Counted from the stretch's first letter, positions 17,660 through 27,724 are shown. The stretch: DNA of 64,000 nt from JAJKIP01 sp037200685 (GCA_037200685.1 JBBCIG010000019.1:248001-312000), one strand, 5' to 3'. The notes: generated from the letters alone by a model not told the origin. Translations and numbers: made by a program.

Positions 17660-18250
17660 TTAGTGTTTTCTTAAACCGTCTATCATGATCATCACCATAT
17701 TATCTTCCAGCTCTTTTGCGTTGATCTTGGCGGTGCTGCGGTGCCATGATTCAATACCACTGACAGCGTGCAACATGATGAGTACAGAGGTAGGGGCATC
17801 TATTTTTCGTATTTCATTTTTCTGAATACCTTCTTCTACGATAGAAGCGAATTTTTTACGGTACGCTTTGCGCTGGTTTTGAAAATTGGAAAGATAAGGC
17901 TCATCCAAATGCTTCCATTCACGGTCGCTTACATATACTTCTTCATAACTTTCTACCATCTGGCGGATATGGAAGCGAAGCAGCGTGTCTAACTTGGCAA
18001 TTGAATTTTGCTGGCTGCTTTCAATGATATCCATGTTCGTATTAAAACGGTTGGCCACTTCAAAACAAATTGCTTCGAGGATTTCGTTTTTAGAACGAAT
18101 ATGATTGTAAAGGCTGGCGGCTTCAATGCCGACTGTTTCAGCCAAATCCCTCATCGATGTGGCAGCGAATCCTTTTTCGCGGAACATACTGGCGGCCTTC
18201 AATAATATTAATTCTTTTTTGGAAGCCTTACGGCGTTGTGCTTTTGCCAT
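17660..18250 (-). CDS. TetR-family transcriptional regulator, probable paa repressor
   Basis: This 196-residue protein has an N-terminal TetR HTH (about residues 12-58, with 'AASMFREKGFAATSMRDLAETVGIEAASLYNHIRSK' type sequence) and a C-terminal domain of the type seen in acyl-CoA-responsive TetR regulators. It is 121 bases upstream of paaE on the same strand. TetR proteins beside paa genes usually respond to phenylacetyl-CoA; here that role is inferred from location. An imperfect dyad CTAC...GTAG with AAGTTTAGTA between lies upstream of its start (near 18287-18302). Confidence 0.87.
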   Translation of the reverse strand: MAKAQRRKASKKELILLKAASMFREKGFAATSMRDLAETVGIEAASLYNHIRSKNEILEAICFEVANRFNTNMDIIESSQQNSIAKLDTLLRFHIRQMVESYEEVYVSDREWKHLDEPYLSNFQNQRKAYRKKFASIVEEGIQKNEIRKIDAPTSVLIMLHAVSGIESWHRSTAKINAKELEDNMVMIMIDGLRKH

Positions 18251-18413
18251 GCTTCAAAGATAGGGAAGAGCAATAAATAACAATCTACAAGTTTAGTAGG
18301 ATGCTGATCATATTTGTAATAGTAGTTTCATTCAAACAGTTGTTGGTATTGCAAAGGGTTGATACTTTGAACTTACTTAATAATTCAATAGCTATCGGGT
18401 ACGTCGTAATTGC

Positions 18414-18480
18414 CCAGTAGAGAACAGGAAGATGAACGGAGCGTCGCAACAGACGATGATAGTAGCAATGCAGCCGGGTT
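18414..18480 (-). repeat. Modular intergenic repeat, copy R4
   Basis: Read on the minus strand this copy begins CCCGGCTGCATTGCTACTAT, continues CATCGTCTGTTGCGACGCTCC, then GTTCATCTTCCTGTTCTC and TACTGG. Its first 20 bases match R8. It lies between the divergent tetR and DUF1800 genes, in a gap of 305 bases where nothing else is recognisable apart from the upstream dyad of tetR. Confidence 0.78.
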
Positions 18481-18555
18481 CAAAAAAACCTTTTTAAGTA
18501 ATTGGTTTAGTTAAACTTTCGAACTTCATCATGGTCTCAAAACAAAACATTCCGG

Positions 18556-20040
18556 ATGTCGCTGTCTAATCAAATTAAGAATCAGCATTTAATGTGGCGG
18601 GCTGGATTTGGCCCTGCTGTGGAGCAGTTTCATGACCTTTCGGATTTTTCTCCCAAACAATTTTACAAGGCTTTATTGGATGCTTCGGCTAAAAAGCCTG
18701 ATTATATAAATGTAGTGGATAATTATATGCAGGGGCTGACAATGGGTTTCCAGGAATTGGGTCGCCAGCAACGCCAGGAACTTTCTGCCGAAGAACGAAA
18801 AGCATTACAACAAAAAAACAGGGAAGGTATACGCAGCCTTAATCTTTATTGGTTGAAAGAAATGGTGAACAGCGGTGCGCAGTTGCGGGAAAAGATGGCG
18901 TTCTTCTGGCACGGGCATTTTGCCTGCCGCAACCTAAATGTTTTTTACCAGCAAGGTTTATTGGATGTGGTTCGTCGCAATGCACTCGGCAATTTCAGGA
19001 CCTTGTTAAAAGAAGTTTCAAAGACAGCGGCGATGCTGAATTTTTTAAATAACCAGCAAAACAGGAAGGATCACCCTAATGAAAATTTTGCAAGAGAAGT
19101 GATGGAGTTATTTACACTTGGCAGGGGAAATTATACGGAGAATGATGTGAAGGAAGCGGCAAGGGCGTTTACCGGCTGGGCTGCCAATGTAAAAGGTGAA
19201 TTTATTTTTCGCCGTGGTCAGCATGATGATAATAATAAAACAGTACTGGGAGAGAAGGGAAATTTTGATGGTGACGCGGTGCTGGATATTTTATTAAAAC
19301 AAAAGCAAACGGCGAGATTTGTTTCGCAGAAAATCTATAAATTTTTTGTGAGTGATAACCCTGACAAAGAAAAGATTGAATGGCTGGCTGACAGGTTTTA
19401 TAAAAGTGATTATGATATCGCTAAACTGATGGAAGATATTTTTACCAGCGATTGGTTTTACGAAGAGAAAAATATAGGGGCTAAAATAAAATCTCCTGTG
19501 GAATTATTGGTGGGTATTCAGCGTATGTTGCCTATGACACTGGAAAATGAAGAAGCATTACTTCTTTTACAAAGATTGCTGGGACAAGTATTATTCTATC
19601 CGCCAAATGTGGCGGGGTGGCCCGGTGGTAAAACCTGGATCGACAGCAGCACGCTGATGATGCGTATGCGTATACCGCAATTGATAAATGACGAAGACGA
19701 ATTGAACGTAAAACCGAAAGATGATGATGACCAGATGATGGGGCGTCCTTCGCCGGAGCTAAAGATGGAGGAAAAAAGAACTACTTCCGGCAAAGCGAAT
19801 GCGGGCAGGATGGGTGCACGGTCTATCAACGCTAATATTGACTGGAAAAGTTTCGTCCATCATTTTGAAAAAACAGAAAGAGAGAAATTGGTGAATGCAT
19901 TATCCGGTGTGTTATTGCAAACAAAAACGGGAGTGGATGCAGCAATAATAAAAACATTTTCAGATGAAACAAGCCGGGATAATTTTATTAAAACGGCTAC
20001 GGTGCAGATAATGAGTACGCCGGAGTATCAATTGTGTTGA
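18556..20040 (+). CDS. DUF1800 domain-containing protein
   Basis: This 494-residue protein matches DUF1800 along its length, with 'HLMWRAGFGP' at the start, 'REKMAFFWHGHF' near residue 110, 'NENFAREVMELFTLGRGNYTENDVKEAARAFTGW' near 175-210, and 'PPNVAGWPGGKTWI' near residue 355. DUF1800 proteins are nearly always followed by DUF1501 proteins, as here. The pair is probably exported or periplasmic in other phyla and has no established function. No clear signal peptide is seen here. Residues about 385-430 are a charged low-conservation linker. Confidence 0.9.
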   Translation: MSLSNQIKNQHLMWRAGFGPAVEQFHDLSDFSPKQFYKALLDASAKKPDYINVVDNYMQGLTMGFQELGRQQRQELSAEERKALQQKNREGIRSLNLYWLKEMVNSGAQLREKMAFFWHGHFACRNLNVFYQQGLLDVVRRNALGNFRTLLKEVSKTAAMLNFLNNQQNRKDHPNENFAREVMELFTLGRGNYTENDVKEAARAFTGWAANVKGEFIFRRGQHDDNNKTVLGEKGNFDGDAVLDILLKQKQTARFVSQKIYKFFVSDNPDKEKIEWLADRFYKSDYDIAKLMEDIFTSDWFYEEKNIGAKIKSPVELLVGIQRMLPMTLENEEALLLLQRLLGQVLFYPPNVAGWPGGKTWIDSSTLMMRMRIPQLINDEDELNVKPKDDDDQMMGRPSPELKMEEKRTTSGKANAGRMGARSINANIDWKSFVHHFEKTEREKLVNALSGVLLQTKTGVDAAIIKTFSDETSRDNFIKTATVQIMSTPEYQLC

Positions 20041-20063
20041 ACCCTGTCCCTAAAGGGAACTTA
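20041..20063. repeat. CCCTAAAGGG palindromic repeat
   Basis: The sequence CCCTGTCCCTAAAGGGAACT follows the DUF1800 stop codon directly. It is a diverged relative of the CCCCTAAAGGGG element found at paaA, paaB and the MFS gene. It could form a short post-stop hairpin. Confidence 0.5.
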
Positions 20064-20120
20064 GGTTGTACATCACGTTATTATATATAAGTTCTTTAAA
20101 GAGTAGTTGTAATTGTGTTA

Positions 20121-20256
20121 CCAGCAGCGGTTTTTCATGGCATCTTCGTTGCGACGCTCCGTTCAACGTTCTGTTCTTTAATGAACAATTGCGTCGCAGT
20201 TTACCATGAACGAAGTCGAATGGTCGCACACTTCAACTTCCTGTTCTCTACTCAGC
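20121..20256 (+). repeat. Modular intergenic repeat, copy R5 (long form)
   Basis: This is a long copy: CATCTTCGTTGCGACGCTCC, GTTCAACGTTCTGTTCTTTA, ATGAACAATTGCGTCGC, CGAAGTCGAATGGTCGCACA, CTTCAACTTCCTGTTCTC, TACTCAGC. The reverse of R9 has the same order of words, with an extra CCCGAT/ATCGGG module inserted. It fills most of the 279-base gap between DUF1800 and DUF1501. A hairpin-like CTCCCCTTTTGGGGTGGAG follows at about 20289-20307. Confidence 0.82.
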
Positions 20257-20319
20257 TTTTTAAACTGCGACATTCAGTAAATGAATGTTGCTTAACTCCC
20301 CTTTTGGGGTGGAGGTATT

Positions 20320-21519
20320 ATGCTTATAAAACGTAAAGAATTTATACAAGTTGGTTCGCTGGCAACAGCCTCCCTTATGCTTCCTAAATTTTTGAAAGCA
20401 TTTGAAGGAAAAGCGATGGTGCCGGCGGGCAATAAAGTGGTGGTGGTATTGCAATTCAGCGGAGGCAACGATGGATTGAACACGGTAATACCGGTAAGAA
20501 ATGATTTGTATTATAAAGCAAGGCCGCGGTTGGGCATTGAAAAAGAAAAAGCATTAGTGCTGACTGATGAAGTTGGACTGCATCCTTCCCTGCTTTCTTT
20601 TAAAGAATTGTATGATGAGGGAAGCCTCGGTATTATTAACAGCGTTGGCTACCCGAATCCTGATCGTTCGCACTTTCGCAGCATGGATATCTGGCAAACT
20701 GCCAGCCAGAGTAATGAGTATTTATCATCGGGATGGCTGGGCCGTTATTTGGATGCGCAATGCAGCGGTTGTGATAAGCCGACACAGGCAATAGAAATAG
20801 ATGATGTGCTCAGCCTCTCCATGAAAGGAGAAAACATGAATGGCATTGCGGTAAAAGACCCGCGGAGATTATATGGCACGGCCAATGAAAAATTTTTCCG
20901 TGATGTAATGAAAAACCATAAAGCGGATGATAGCGAACAGCCAGTTGATTATTTATATAAAACTATGTCCGAAACTTTGTCTTCTGCTGATTATATTTTT
21001 AAACAAAGCCGCCTGCATCCTACAGCGGCGGAATACCCGAAAACGAATTTGGGCAACAGCATGAAGACGATCGCTTCATTGATCTTCTCTGATATCAATA
21101 CGAAAGTATATTATGTTTCACTCGGAAGTTTTGATACGCATATCAACCAGCAATTCCAGCAGCAGCGTTTGTTTACGGAATTGAACGATGCCATAAAATC
21201 ATTTACAAAAGACCTGAAAGACAATCACCGTTTTGATGATGTATTGTTATTTACTTTTTCTGAATTTGGAAGGCGGGTGTCGCAAAATGCCAGCGGTGGT
21301 ACCGATCATGGCACAGCCAATAATATGTTCCTGGTAAGCGGCGGGCTGAAACAAAAAGGAATGATCAATGCGTTGCCTGATCTTGGCGACCTGAACGAAG
21401 GAGATTTAAAACATAAAGTTGATTTCAAAAATGTATATGCGACAATTTTGAACAAATGGCTGAATGCAGATGATCAAAAAATATTGAACGGGAAATATAA
21501 TTACCTCGATTTTATTTAG
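20320..21519 (+). CDS. DUF1501 domain-containing protein
   Basis: The 399-residue protein has an N-terminal Tat-like leader ('KRKEFIQVGSLATASLMLP', KR in place of RR) and the DUF1501 body: 'VVVLQFSGGNDGLNTVIP' near residue 41, 'NPDRSHFRSMDIWQTA' near 112, and 'FSEFGRRVSQNASGGTDHGTAN' near residue 315. The fold is related to the alkaline-phosphatase/sulfatase superfamily. It is the standard partner of the upstream DUF1800 gene, although a 279-base repeat-filled gap separates them. The function is unknown. Confidence 0.9.
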   Translation: MLIKRKEFIQVGSLATASLMLPKFLKAFEGKAMVPAGNKVVVVLQFSGGNDGLNTVIPVRNDLYYKARPRLGIEKEKALVLTDEVGLHPSLLSFKELYDEGSLGIINSVGYPNPDRSHFRSMDIWQTASQSNEYLSSGWLGRYLDAQCSGCDKPTQAIEIDDVLSLSMKGENMNGIAVKDPRRLYGTANEKFFRDVMKNHKADDSEQPVDYLYKTMSETLSSADYIFKQSRLHPTAAEYPKTNLGNSMKTIASLIFSDINTKVYYVSLGSFDTHINQQFQQQRLFTELNDAIKSFTKDLKDNHRFDDVLLFTFSEFGRRVSQNASGGTDHGTANNMFLVSGGLKQKGMINALPDLGDLNEGDLKHKVDFKNVYATILNKWLNADDQKILNGKYNYLDFI

Positions 21520-21544
21520 CCCTGTGGACGGCTATGGAAACTAG

Positions 21545-21569
21545 AAGGTCTCGTGAAGAACGAGACCTT
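21545..21569. terminator. Bidirectional hairpin terminator between DUF1501 and OPT genes
   Basis: A perfect 10-bp stem (AAGGTCTCGT at 21545-21554 and ACGAGACCTT at 21560-21569) closes a GAAGA loop. It lies between two convergent genes and is followed by T-rich sequence on the plus strand. Confidence 0.8.
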
Positions 21570-21579
21570 TGTTAATTTA

Positions 21580-23658
21580 TCAGGAGTTTTTTCCTTTTTT
21601 GGTTGCAATTCGGTAAAGCACAAATCCCATCAATGCGAAGAAGCCAACACCCAGCCATTTATAGCCCTCTTCCCCGAGAAATCCCGGCGACGATAATGCA
21701 TGCTCCGCATTTACATTTTCCAATTTGGTATTAACACTATCAATAGATGAAAGAATAGCTACCAGCACACCAGCCAAAGCTCCGCCCGCTACTAATCCTG
21801 TAGCAAATAAATTCCCTTTGCCCAGGTCTTCTTCTTCAGGTGATACATGGATGTTTTTCTTTTTCTGCCTCCATTCTACCAGGCCACGAATAGCACCACC
21901 AATAAAAATGGGTAAAGTAGTCGATAAAGGCAGATAGATACCGATGGCAAAACTTAATGCTTTTATACCGCATAGTTCCATTACGATGGCGATGAATACG
22001 CCTACTAATACAAATTGCCAGTCAAGGTTAAAAGAAAGAATGCCTTTTATTAATGTGGCCATTAATGTTCCTTGCGGTGCAGGATAGAGATCAGTTCCAA
22101 TTGCATGTTCAATTCCTTGTGCCGCCATGGCTGCTGTAGGTTGATCAAGTATTTTGATCGTAGCGCCGATAGCTAAGGATGAAACAATGGCGCCTACGAA
22201 TAAAGCGATCTGCTGGTATTTAGGAGTTGCGCCTACTAAATAACCTGTTTTTAAATCTTGTGAGGTAGCTCCAGCGTTTGCGGCAGCGATACATATCATA
22301 CCACCAACAACCAGGGCCATGGGTTCATATACATGCCCTGTCCATTTTACTGCAATAAAAATCAGGCAGGTTCCCATCAACGTTGCAATGGTCATACCAC
22401 TGATAGGGCTGTTGGAAGAACCTATCAAACCCACAATACGGGACGCAACGGTTACAAAGAAAGCTCCGAAAATAATAACAAGCAATCCCAATAATAATTT
22501 ACTGCCAATATTGGTTCCCGGTATCAATGTATTGGGCATTAATGCAATTACCAATAGTAAAACAATACTTCCAATGCCAACCACTTTGATAGAAAGGTCT
22601 CTTTCTGTTCTCGGAATAACTGCTGCGGCATTACCTGTCCCGTCTTTTTTCAAAGAACCAATGCTTCCTTTGAAAGAAGAAATGATAGTAGGTATTGTTT
22701 TAATCAAAGTAATAAAACCACCAGCGGCGACCGCACCTGCACCGATCTGTCGTATATATGCACGATAGATCGCAGTTGACCAATCAGCAAATCCCTGTGT
22801 CGCCGGGTTCCATCCCCCTGGGCCGCCATTTGTATTAAGATCTTTTAAATAACCAAGCTTTACTAATTGCGCAGCAATAATGCTCCCATGATCATTTAAT
22901 AAACTGGCAAGTAATGGTGTAAATACAAACCAGCTTAATACACCACCTGCTACCAACACTCCTCCGATCTTTGGGCCAATGATATAACCGACTCCTAAAT
23001 ATTCAGGAGTGATTTCACCGCTTACACGGGCAGAAGGGAAAATTTTATTCGCCTGCCTAGTAGCGAAATCCGGTACTTCTTTTATTACGTGAAATATTTT
23101 TTGCAATAGCGCATAGGCGAATGCAAAACCCAATCCCATGAAAGCGGTTTTTGCGAAATCGCCTCCTTTCTCACCTGCTTTTAAGACTGAAGCGCAGGCC
23201 GTTCCTTCAGGATAAGGTAAAGTGCCGTGTTCTTTTACGATTAATGAACGCCGGAGAGGGATCATCATCAGGGTACCAAGAATACCACCGAAAATGGCCA
23301 GTACAAGAATAGTGAAGTAATTAAAAAAATTAGCGCTGCTGGGTTCGCTTAAAAATAAAAAACCCGGCAAAGTAAATACAACTCCTGCTGCTATACTTTC
23401 ACCGGCAGAGCCTGTTGTTTGAATAATATTATTTTCAAGAATTGTAGTTTTTAAAAACCTTCTGCCAAGTGTAATAGCAATAACTGCTATAGGAATAGAT
23501 GCAGAAACAGTAAGACCTGCTTTCAATGCAAGATATACGGTGGATGCCCCGAATATAATACCAAAAATGGCGCCCGTGATAATAGACTTTACCGTCAACT
23601 CAGCCATTTTTGTTTCCGACGCAACAAATGGTTTGAAGTTAGGTTTCTGTTCAGGCAT
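21580..23658 (-). CDS. OPT-family oligopeptide transporter
   Basis: The start is set at the ATG at 23658 (MPEQKPNFKPFV...); a frame start at 23709 would add 17 residues with no support. The 692-residue protein is polytopic, with about 15 helices. It has OPT family patterns near the N-terminus ('TVKSIITGAIFGIIFGASTVYLALKAGLTVSASIP') and 'GTLPYPEGTACASVLKAGE' near residue 145. It belongs to the prokaryotic OPT group (peptide or metal-chelate uptake) of the inner membrane. Substrate unknown. Confidence 0.9.
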   Translation of the reverse strand: MPEQKPNFKPFVASETKMAELTVKSIITGAIFGIIFGASTVYLALKAGLTVSASIPIAVIAITLGRRFLKTTILENNIIQTTGSAGESIAAGVVFTLPGFLFLSEPSSANFFNYFTILVLAIFGGILGTLMMIPLRRSLIVKEHGTLPYPEGTACASVLKAGEKGGDFAKTAFMGLGFAFAYALLQKIFHVIKEVPDFATRQANKIFPSARVSGEITPEYLGVGYIIGPKIGGVLVAGGVLSWFVFTPLLASLLNDHGSIIAAQLVKLGYLKDLNTNGGPGGWNPATQGFADWSTAIYRAYIRQIGAGAVAAGGFITLIKTIPTIISSFKGSIGSLKKDGTGNAAAVIPRTERDLSIKVVGIGSIVLLLVIALMPNTLIPGTNIGSKLLLGLLVIIFGAFFVTVASRIVGLIGSSNSPISGMTIATLMGTCLIFIAVKWTGHVYEPMALVVGGMICIAAANAGATSQDLKTGYLVGATPKYQQIALFVGAIVSSLAIGATIKILDQPTAAMAAQGIEHAIGTDLYPAPQGTLMATLIKGILSFNLDWQFVLVGVFIAIVMELCGIKALSFAIGIYLPLSTTLPIFIGGAIRGLVEWRQKKKNIHVSPEEEDLGKGNLFATGLVAGGALAGVLVAILSSIDSVNTKLENVNAEHALSSPGFLGEEGYKWLGVGFFALMGFVLYRIATKKGKNS

Positions 23659-23715
23659 GTGAGTGTGTTTTAATAAAGGAAGATAAAGAAAATGAACTAT
23701 ACTGAACAAAAAAAT

Positions 23716-23745
23716 AAGGAATGAGAATTTATCATCTCATTCCTT
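23716..23745 (-). terminator. Hairpin terminator downstream of the M16 peptidase gene
   Basis: The arms AAGGAATGAGA (23716-23726) and TCTCATTCCTT (23735-23745) form an 11-bp perfect stem with an 8-base loop, 28 bases after the stop codon of the minus-strand M16 gene. On the minus strand it is followed by TATTTTTTTGTTC. Confidence 0.8.
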
Positions 23746-23772
23746 ATATAACTACTTATTATTTTAAAAATC

Positions 23773-26628
23773 TTAGAACGCTTTTTTCTCTACTGGCTTG
23801 CCATCCACATCCAGTTCTATTATTTCATATCCGAATTTTTGTAAGCCTGCTAATATTTTGTCTTTATCACCTACGATCAGGATATTCATTTTTTCAGGAT
23901 CAATCAACTTCTTCGCAATGGCATCTATTTCCGTTTTGGAAATGTTTTTCAGGATTTCATTTTGCTTGTCAACAAAATCCGCGGGAAGATTATATTCCAG
24001 TATGCGGCCAATGAAATCAGCTTTTTGAAAACCTGTTTCATATCTCAATGCATCAATTTGGCCTAAAGAACTTTTCGTGAAAACTAACTCATCCTGTTTG
24101 ATACCATTCGCTGAATAATCTTTCAGTTCTTTCAATACTTCTGACAAAGCGCTGTCGGTTGCCGGCGCTTTTATCCCGGAACTGAAGGCGAACACCCCTG
24201 TGTATTTATCACTGCTGAATCCCGAACGGGCCCCATAGGTCCAGCCTTTATCTTCACGCAGGTTGATATTTACACGGGCATTAAATGCGCCACCGAATGG
24301 AAAATTGGTGATCATCGCTTTGTAATAGTCACCGGTCGCATCATATTTCAACCCGGTGAGATAACCTACACGGAATTCAGATTGTGCGGCGTTCTTTACA
24401 TCTACCAAATAGATTTTTGTTTTTTGAACTGGTGCGGATGCGGCGATAGAAGTAGGAAGGTCAAGTTTCTTATTAGGTAATTTATTTAAAAAAGAAAGCT
24501 TTGGTAAGATCTCCTCTTCTTTGATATCGCCTACTACCACTACGTTCAGTCCGTTTGATGTCATGTAATTATCATAATAACCTTGTACATCTTCCAGTGT
24601 CAAGCCGGCTACTGTTTGCTCTGTACCATTTTGACTGATGCCAAAAATGTTGTTTGTTCCGTAATTAATTACACCAAAAACACTACTGGCGATAGCGGCA
24701 GGTTGTGATTTTGATTGTTTAAAACTTTCGATCCGTTGGCGCTTCAACCGGCTGAATGCATCTGCCGTGAATTTCGGGCTCAGTATTCTTTCTTCCAGCA
24801 AAGCCATTGTTGCATCCAGGTTCTTTTTTAATGTAAACACTTCGAATGTGATACCATCTGTTCCGCTGTACACCGAAATAGTACTGCCAAGTTTCTGTAA
24901 CTCTTTCGCAAAGTCTTCCGCACTTCTTGTTTTAGTATCCTGGCCCATCATACCGGCATATAAAGAAGCAAGGCCGGCTTTGGATAAATTATTCGCTTGT
25001 GCCAGGTGGCCGCCCGGAACTTTGAGTGATAATGTAATAATTGGTAACTCATTATTCTCAGTACCGATCACTTTTACGCCACCGGTCAAATCTTTTTTCC
25101 AGAAAGCCGGAACTTTTACAACAGGGTTAGGGCCTGATGCAGGTATTGCGGCACGGTCGAAATTATCTTTTGCTTTTACGTATGTCAATCCATCATAGCC
25201 ATAATTTGGCGGCGTGTAACCAGATGGATCTGGTTTAAAATTATCGGTGCCTACTATCTGGCCCTCTTGTCCTTTTGTAAGCACACTTACTACCACGCAA
25301 TGTTGTTTTTTTACATACTGATAATAAACACGCATTACATCTTCTTTCGTAATAGATCGATAAGCTTGTATTTCTTTGCTGATCATATTAGGGTTACCGG
25401 CAAGCGTCTGGTAAGAAGCGAGCTGTGATACTTTACCGGAAACGCTTTGAAGGCCATCAATATAATCCGCTTCGATCTGCGCTTTGAATTTCGCAACATC
25501 TTCATCGGTCACGCCTCTTTTTTCAAAACTATCCAACGCATTATCGATAAGGTAAAACATACTTGCCAGTGATTTACCTGGATAAGGAACTACCTGTATA
25601 GAAAATTCACCGGCTAATTCAGAATTGGAATGATTAACCGTAGCCTGTAATGCCAACTGTTTTTTTACCAATTGCTGGTAGAAAACGGAATTGTTTCCTT
25701 GGCCTAATATCTCGGCGAGGCAATCCAATGGCGCCATGTCCTTATCATAGTTAGGGCCAGTCGGGAATACTTTGATCATCACCGGTACCCTTGCATAATT
25801 ATCTGTGTAAGACACAAAACGGTGTTTATCCAGTTTCACTATCATCGGCTTCATGTTCTCTACTTTCGGTCCTGAAGGTATAGGGCCGAAATATTTTTCC
25901 GCTAAACGGATCACTTCTTTTGGGTTCACATCACCACCCACAGTAAGCGTGGCATTGTTAGGACCATACCAGCGCAAAAAGAAATTCTTCAGGTCATTTG
26001 CATTTACCCTGTTCAGGTCTTCTATATAACCGATCGTTAACCAGGAATAGGGGTGACCGTAGGGGTATAAATTTTTTGATATTACTTCTGATACCAGGCC
26101 ATAAGGACGGTTATCATAGTTCTGTCCTCTTTCATTTTTTACAGTGGCTCTTTGTATTTCAAATTTCTGCTGCGTTACGGCATCCAGTAAGAAACCCATC
26201 CTGTCCGCTTCAAGCCACATTGTTTTTTCTAACTGGTTCACAGGAACTGTTTCAAAATAATTCGTACGGTCACGGTTGGTAGTACCATTTAATGTACCGC
26301 CGGATTCCGTTACTATTTTAAAATGCTGTTCATCGGCAACGTGGTCACTTCCCTGGAACATCATATGCTCAAAAAAGTGGGCGAAGCCGGATTTGCCGAT
26401 CTCTTCGCGGGCGGAGCCTACATGGTAGGTTACGTCTGTACGTACGATCGGATCGCTGTGATCTTCATGTATAATCAGCGTAAGGCCATTGGATAACACA
26501 TACTTTTCGTAAGGAATGATAAGTTCATTACCTTCTTTGGTCACTTTTTCAATAAGCTTGGTTTGACCATTGGCGACCAGGGCTCCCAATATTGCCAATG
26601 CGGGAACCAGTAACATTTTTTTTCTCAT
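23773..26628 (-). CDS. M16-family zinc metallopeptidase, two-domain (insulinase-like)
   Basis: This 951-residue exported protein has a signal peptide (about residues 1-21) and then two M16 halves. The first is catalytic, with the inverted zinc motif HFFEH (H84, E87, H88) and a downstream Glu in 'ATVKNERGQNYDN'. The second half (from about residue 500) lacks HxxEH and should be the structural partner domain. Such peptidases degrade peptides in the periplasm. A second, related gene lies at 43573. Confidence 0.92.
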   Translation of the reverse strand: MRKKMLLVPALAILGALVANGQTKLIEKVTKEGNELIIPYEKYVLSNGLTLIIHEDHSDPIVRTDVTYHVGSAREEIGKSGFAHFFEHMMFQGSDHVADEQHFKIVTESGGTLNGTTNRDRTNYFETVPVNQLEKTMWLEADRMGFLLDAVTQQKFEIQRATVKNERGQNYDNRPYGLVSEVISKNLYPYGHPYSWLTIGYIEDLNRVNANDLKNFFLRWYGPNNATLTVGGDVNPKEVIRLAEKYFGPIPSGPKVENMKPMIVKLDKHRFVSYTDNYARVPVMIKVFPTGPNYDKDMAPLDCLAEILGQGNNSVFYQQLVKKQLALQATVNHSNSELAGEFSIQVVPYPGKSLASMFYLIDNALDSFEKRGVTDEDVAKFKAQIEADYIDGLQSVSGKVSQLASYQTLAGNPNMISKEIQAYRSITKEDVMRVYYQYVKKQHCVVVSVLTKGQEGQIVGTDNFKPDPSGYTPPNYGYDGLTYVKAKDNFDRAAIPASGPNPVVKVPAFWKKDLTGGVKVIGTENNELPIITLSLKVPGGHLAQANNLSKAGLASLYAGMMGQDTKTRSAEDFAKELQKLGSTISVYSGTDGITFEVFTLKKNLDATMALLEERILSPKFTADAFSRLKRQRIESFKQSKSQPAAIASSVFGVINYGTNNIFGISQNGTEQTVAGLTLEDVQGYYDNYMTSNGLNVVVVGDIKEEEILPKLSFLNKLPNKKLDLPTSIAASAPVQKTKIYLVDVKNAAQSEFRVGYLTGLKYDATGDYYKAMITNFPFGGAFNARVNINLREDKGWTYGARSGFSSDKYTGVFAFSSGIKAPATDSALSEVLKELKDYSANGIKQDELVFTKSSLGQIDALRYETGFQKADFIGRILEYNLPADFVDKQNEILKNISKTEIDAIAKKLIDPEKMNILIVGDKDKILAGLQKFGYEIIELDVDGKPVEKKAF

Positions 26629-26730
26629 ATATGATGTGATTTTTGTCGAGTGTTGGCAAAGTAAAGAAATCCCGCCTGTAAAACCGCACCATTTATCAAT
26701 TTAATAGGGTTCTTCACTATGCCGGTTCAT

Positions 26731-26738
26731 TAACTTTG
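26731..26738 (+). promoter_or_regulatory. Bacteroidota-type -7 element ahead of the AIM24-like gene
   Basis: TAACTTTG matches the Bacteroidota -7 consensus TAnnTTTG exactly and ends 16 bases before the ATG at 26755. No convincing -33 TTTG is seen upstream, so the call rests on the -7 box alone. Confidence 0.45.
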
Positions 26739-26754
26739 ACAAAAAATAGAAATT

Positions 26755-27558
26755 ATGAATACCACAAGGACCAACCATGAAATTGATTATAAAATATATG
26801 GCGAAGAATTACAGTTTGTTGAGATAGAATTAGATCCCAACGAAACAGCGGTTGCTGAAAGCGGCGCTATGATGATGATGGAAGATGGCATCCAGATGCA
26901 AACGATTTTCGGCGATGGGTCGGCGCAACAATCTTCCGGTGGATTATTGGGTAAATTGATGAGTGCGGGAAAAAGAATTTTAACCGGTGAAAGTTTATTT
27001 ATGACCGCATTTACTAATGCCGGCCAGGGCAAAAAGAAAGTGAGTTTCGCCGCACCATATACCGGCAAGATTATCCCGATGGACCTGCAACAACTCGGTG
27101 GAACGATCATTGCACAAAAAGATGCTTTTCTATGCGCAGCAAAAGGAGTAAGTGTCGGTATTCATTTTCAAAAAAAATTAGGCACGGGCATTTTTGGCGG
27201 TGAAGGATTTATTATGGAAAAAATTGAAGGTGATGGGATGGCCTTCATGCACGCAGGCGGTTTTGTAATAGAAAAAGAATTGAAAGCGGGTGAAATACTG
27301 AAAGTAGATACAGGTTGTGTAGTGGCTTATATGCCAACCATCGATTTTGATATTGAATTTGTACGCGGTGTAAAGAACTGGATGTTTGGCGGTGAAGGGC
27401 TGTTCTTTGCAAAATTGCAGGGCCCGGGCAAGGTTTGGATACAATCACTACCGATCAGTCGTTTGGCTGGCCGTATTGTTGAATACGGAACTTGGCACCG
27501 CAAAGAAGAAGGAAGTGTGTTGGGCGGACTGGGGAATTTGTTTGATGGAAGAGGATGA
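26755..27558 (+). CDS. AIM24/TIGR00266-family protein
   Basis: The 267-residue protein has the AIM24 pattern: 'VEIELDPNETAVAESGAMMMMEDG' near residues 23-46, 'GGLLGKLMSAGKRILTGESLFMTAFTN' near 62-88, 'GEGFIMEKIEGDGMAFMHAGG', and a C-terminal 'VWIQSLPISRLAGRI'. It forms a beta-rich fold related to the tubby-like family. Bacterial members have no proven function. Simple repeats follow its stop codon. Confidence 0.88.
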   Translation: MNTTRTNHEIDYKIYGEELQFVEIELDPNETAVAESGAMMMMEDGIQMQTIFGDGSAQQSSGGLLGKLMSAGKRILTGESLFMTAFTNAGQGKKKVSFAAPYTGKIIPMDLQQLGGTIIAQKDAFLCAAKGVSVGIHFQKKLGTGIFGGEGFIMEKIEGDGMAFMHAGGFVIEKELKAGEILKVDTGCVVAYMPTIDFDIEFVRGVKNWMFGGEGLFFAKLQGPGKVWIQSLPISRLAGRIVEYGTWHRKEEGSVLGGLGNLFDGRG

Positions 27559-27559
27559 C

Positions 27560-27692
27560 GACAATAGGCAATTGGCAACAGGCAATAGATACCTTTACAG
27601 CCACCAGGCGGCACATATAGCAATTAATTACCTCTTTTTCTTGCTAATAGCCGATTGCCAATTGCCCATTGCTTATTGCTCATTGCCTATTG
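27560..27692. repeat. Low-complexity GCAATAGGCAAT-type repeat, inverted pair
   Basis: Degenerate units of about 7 bases (GGCAATA, GGCAATT, GGCAACA) run from about 27563 to 27588. The complementary form (TTGCCAATTGCCCATTGC and on) runs from about 27654 to 27692. The two blocks are inverted relative to each other and could pair in RNA. The same unit occurs at 41193-41240. Confidence 0.7.
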
Positions 27693-27724
27693 ATTTGTAG
27701 ATTTGCCAACTAATTTTTAATCTA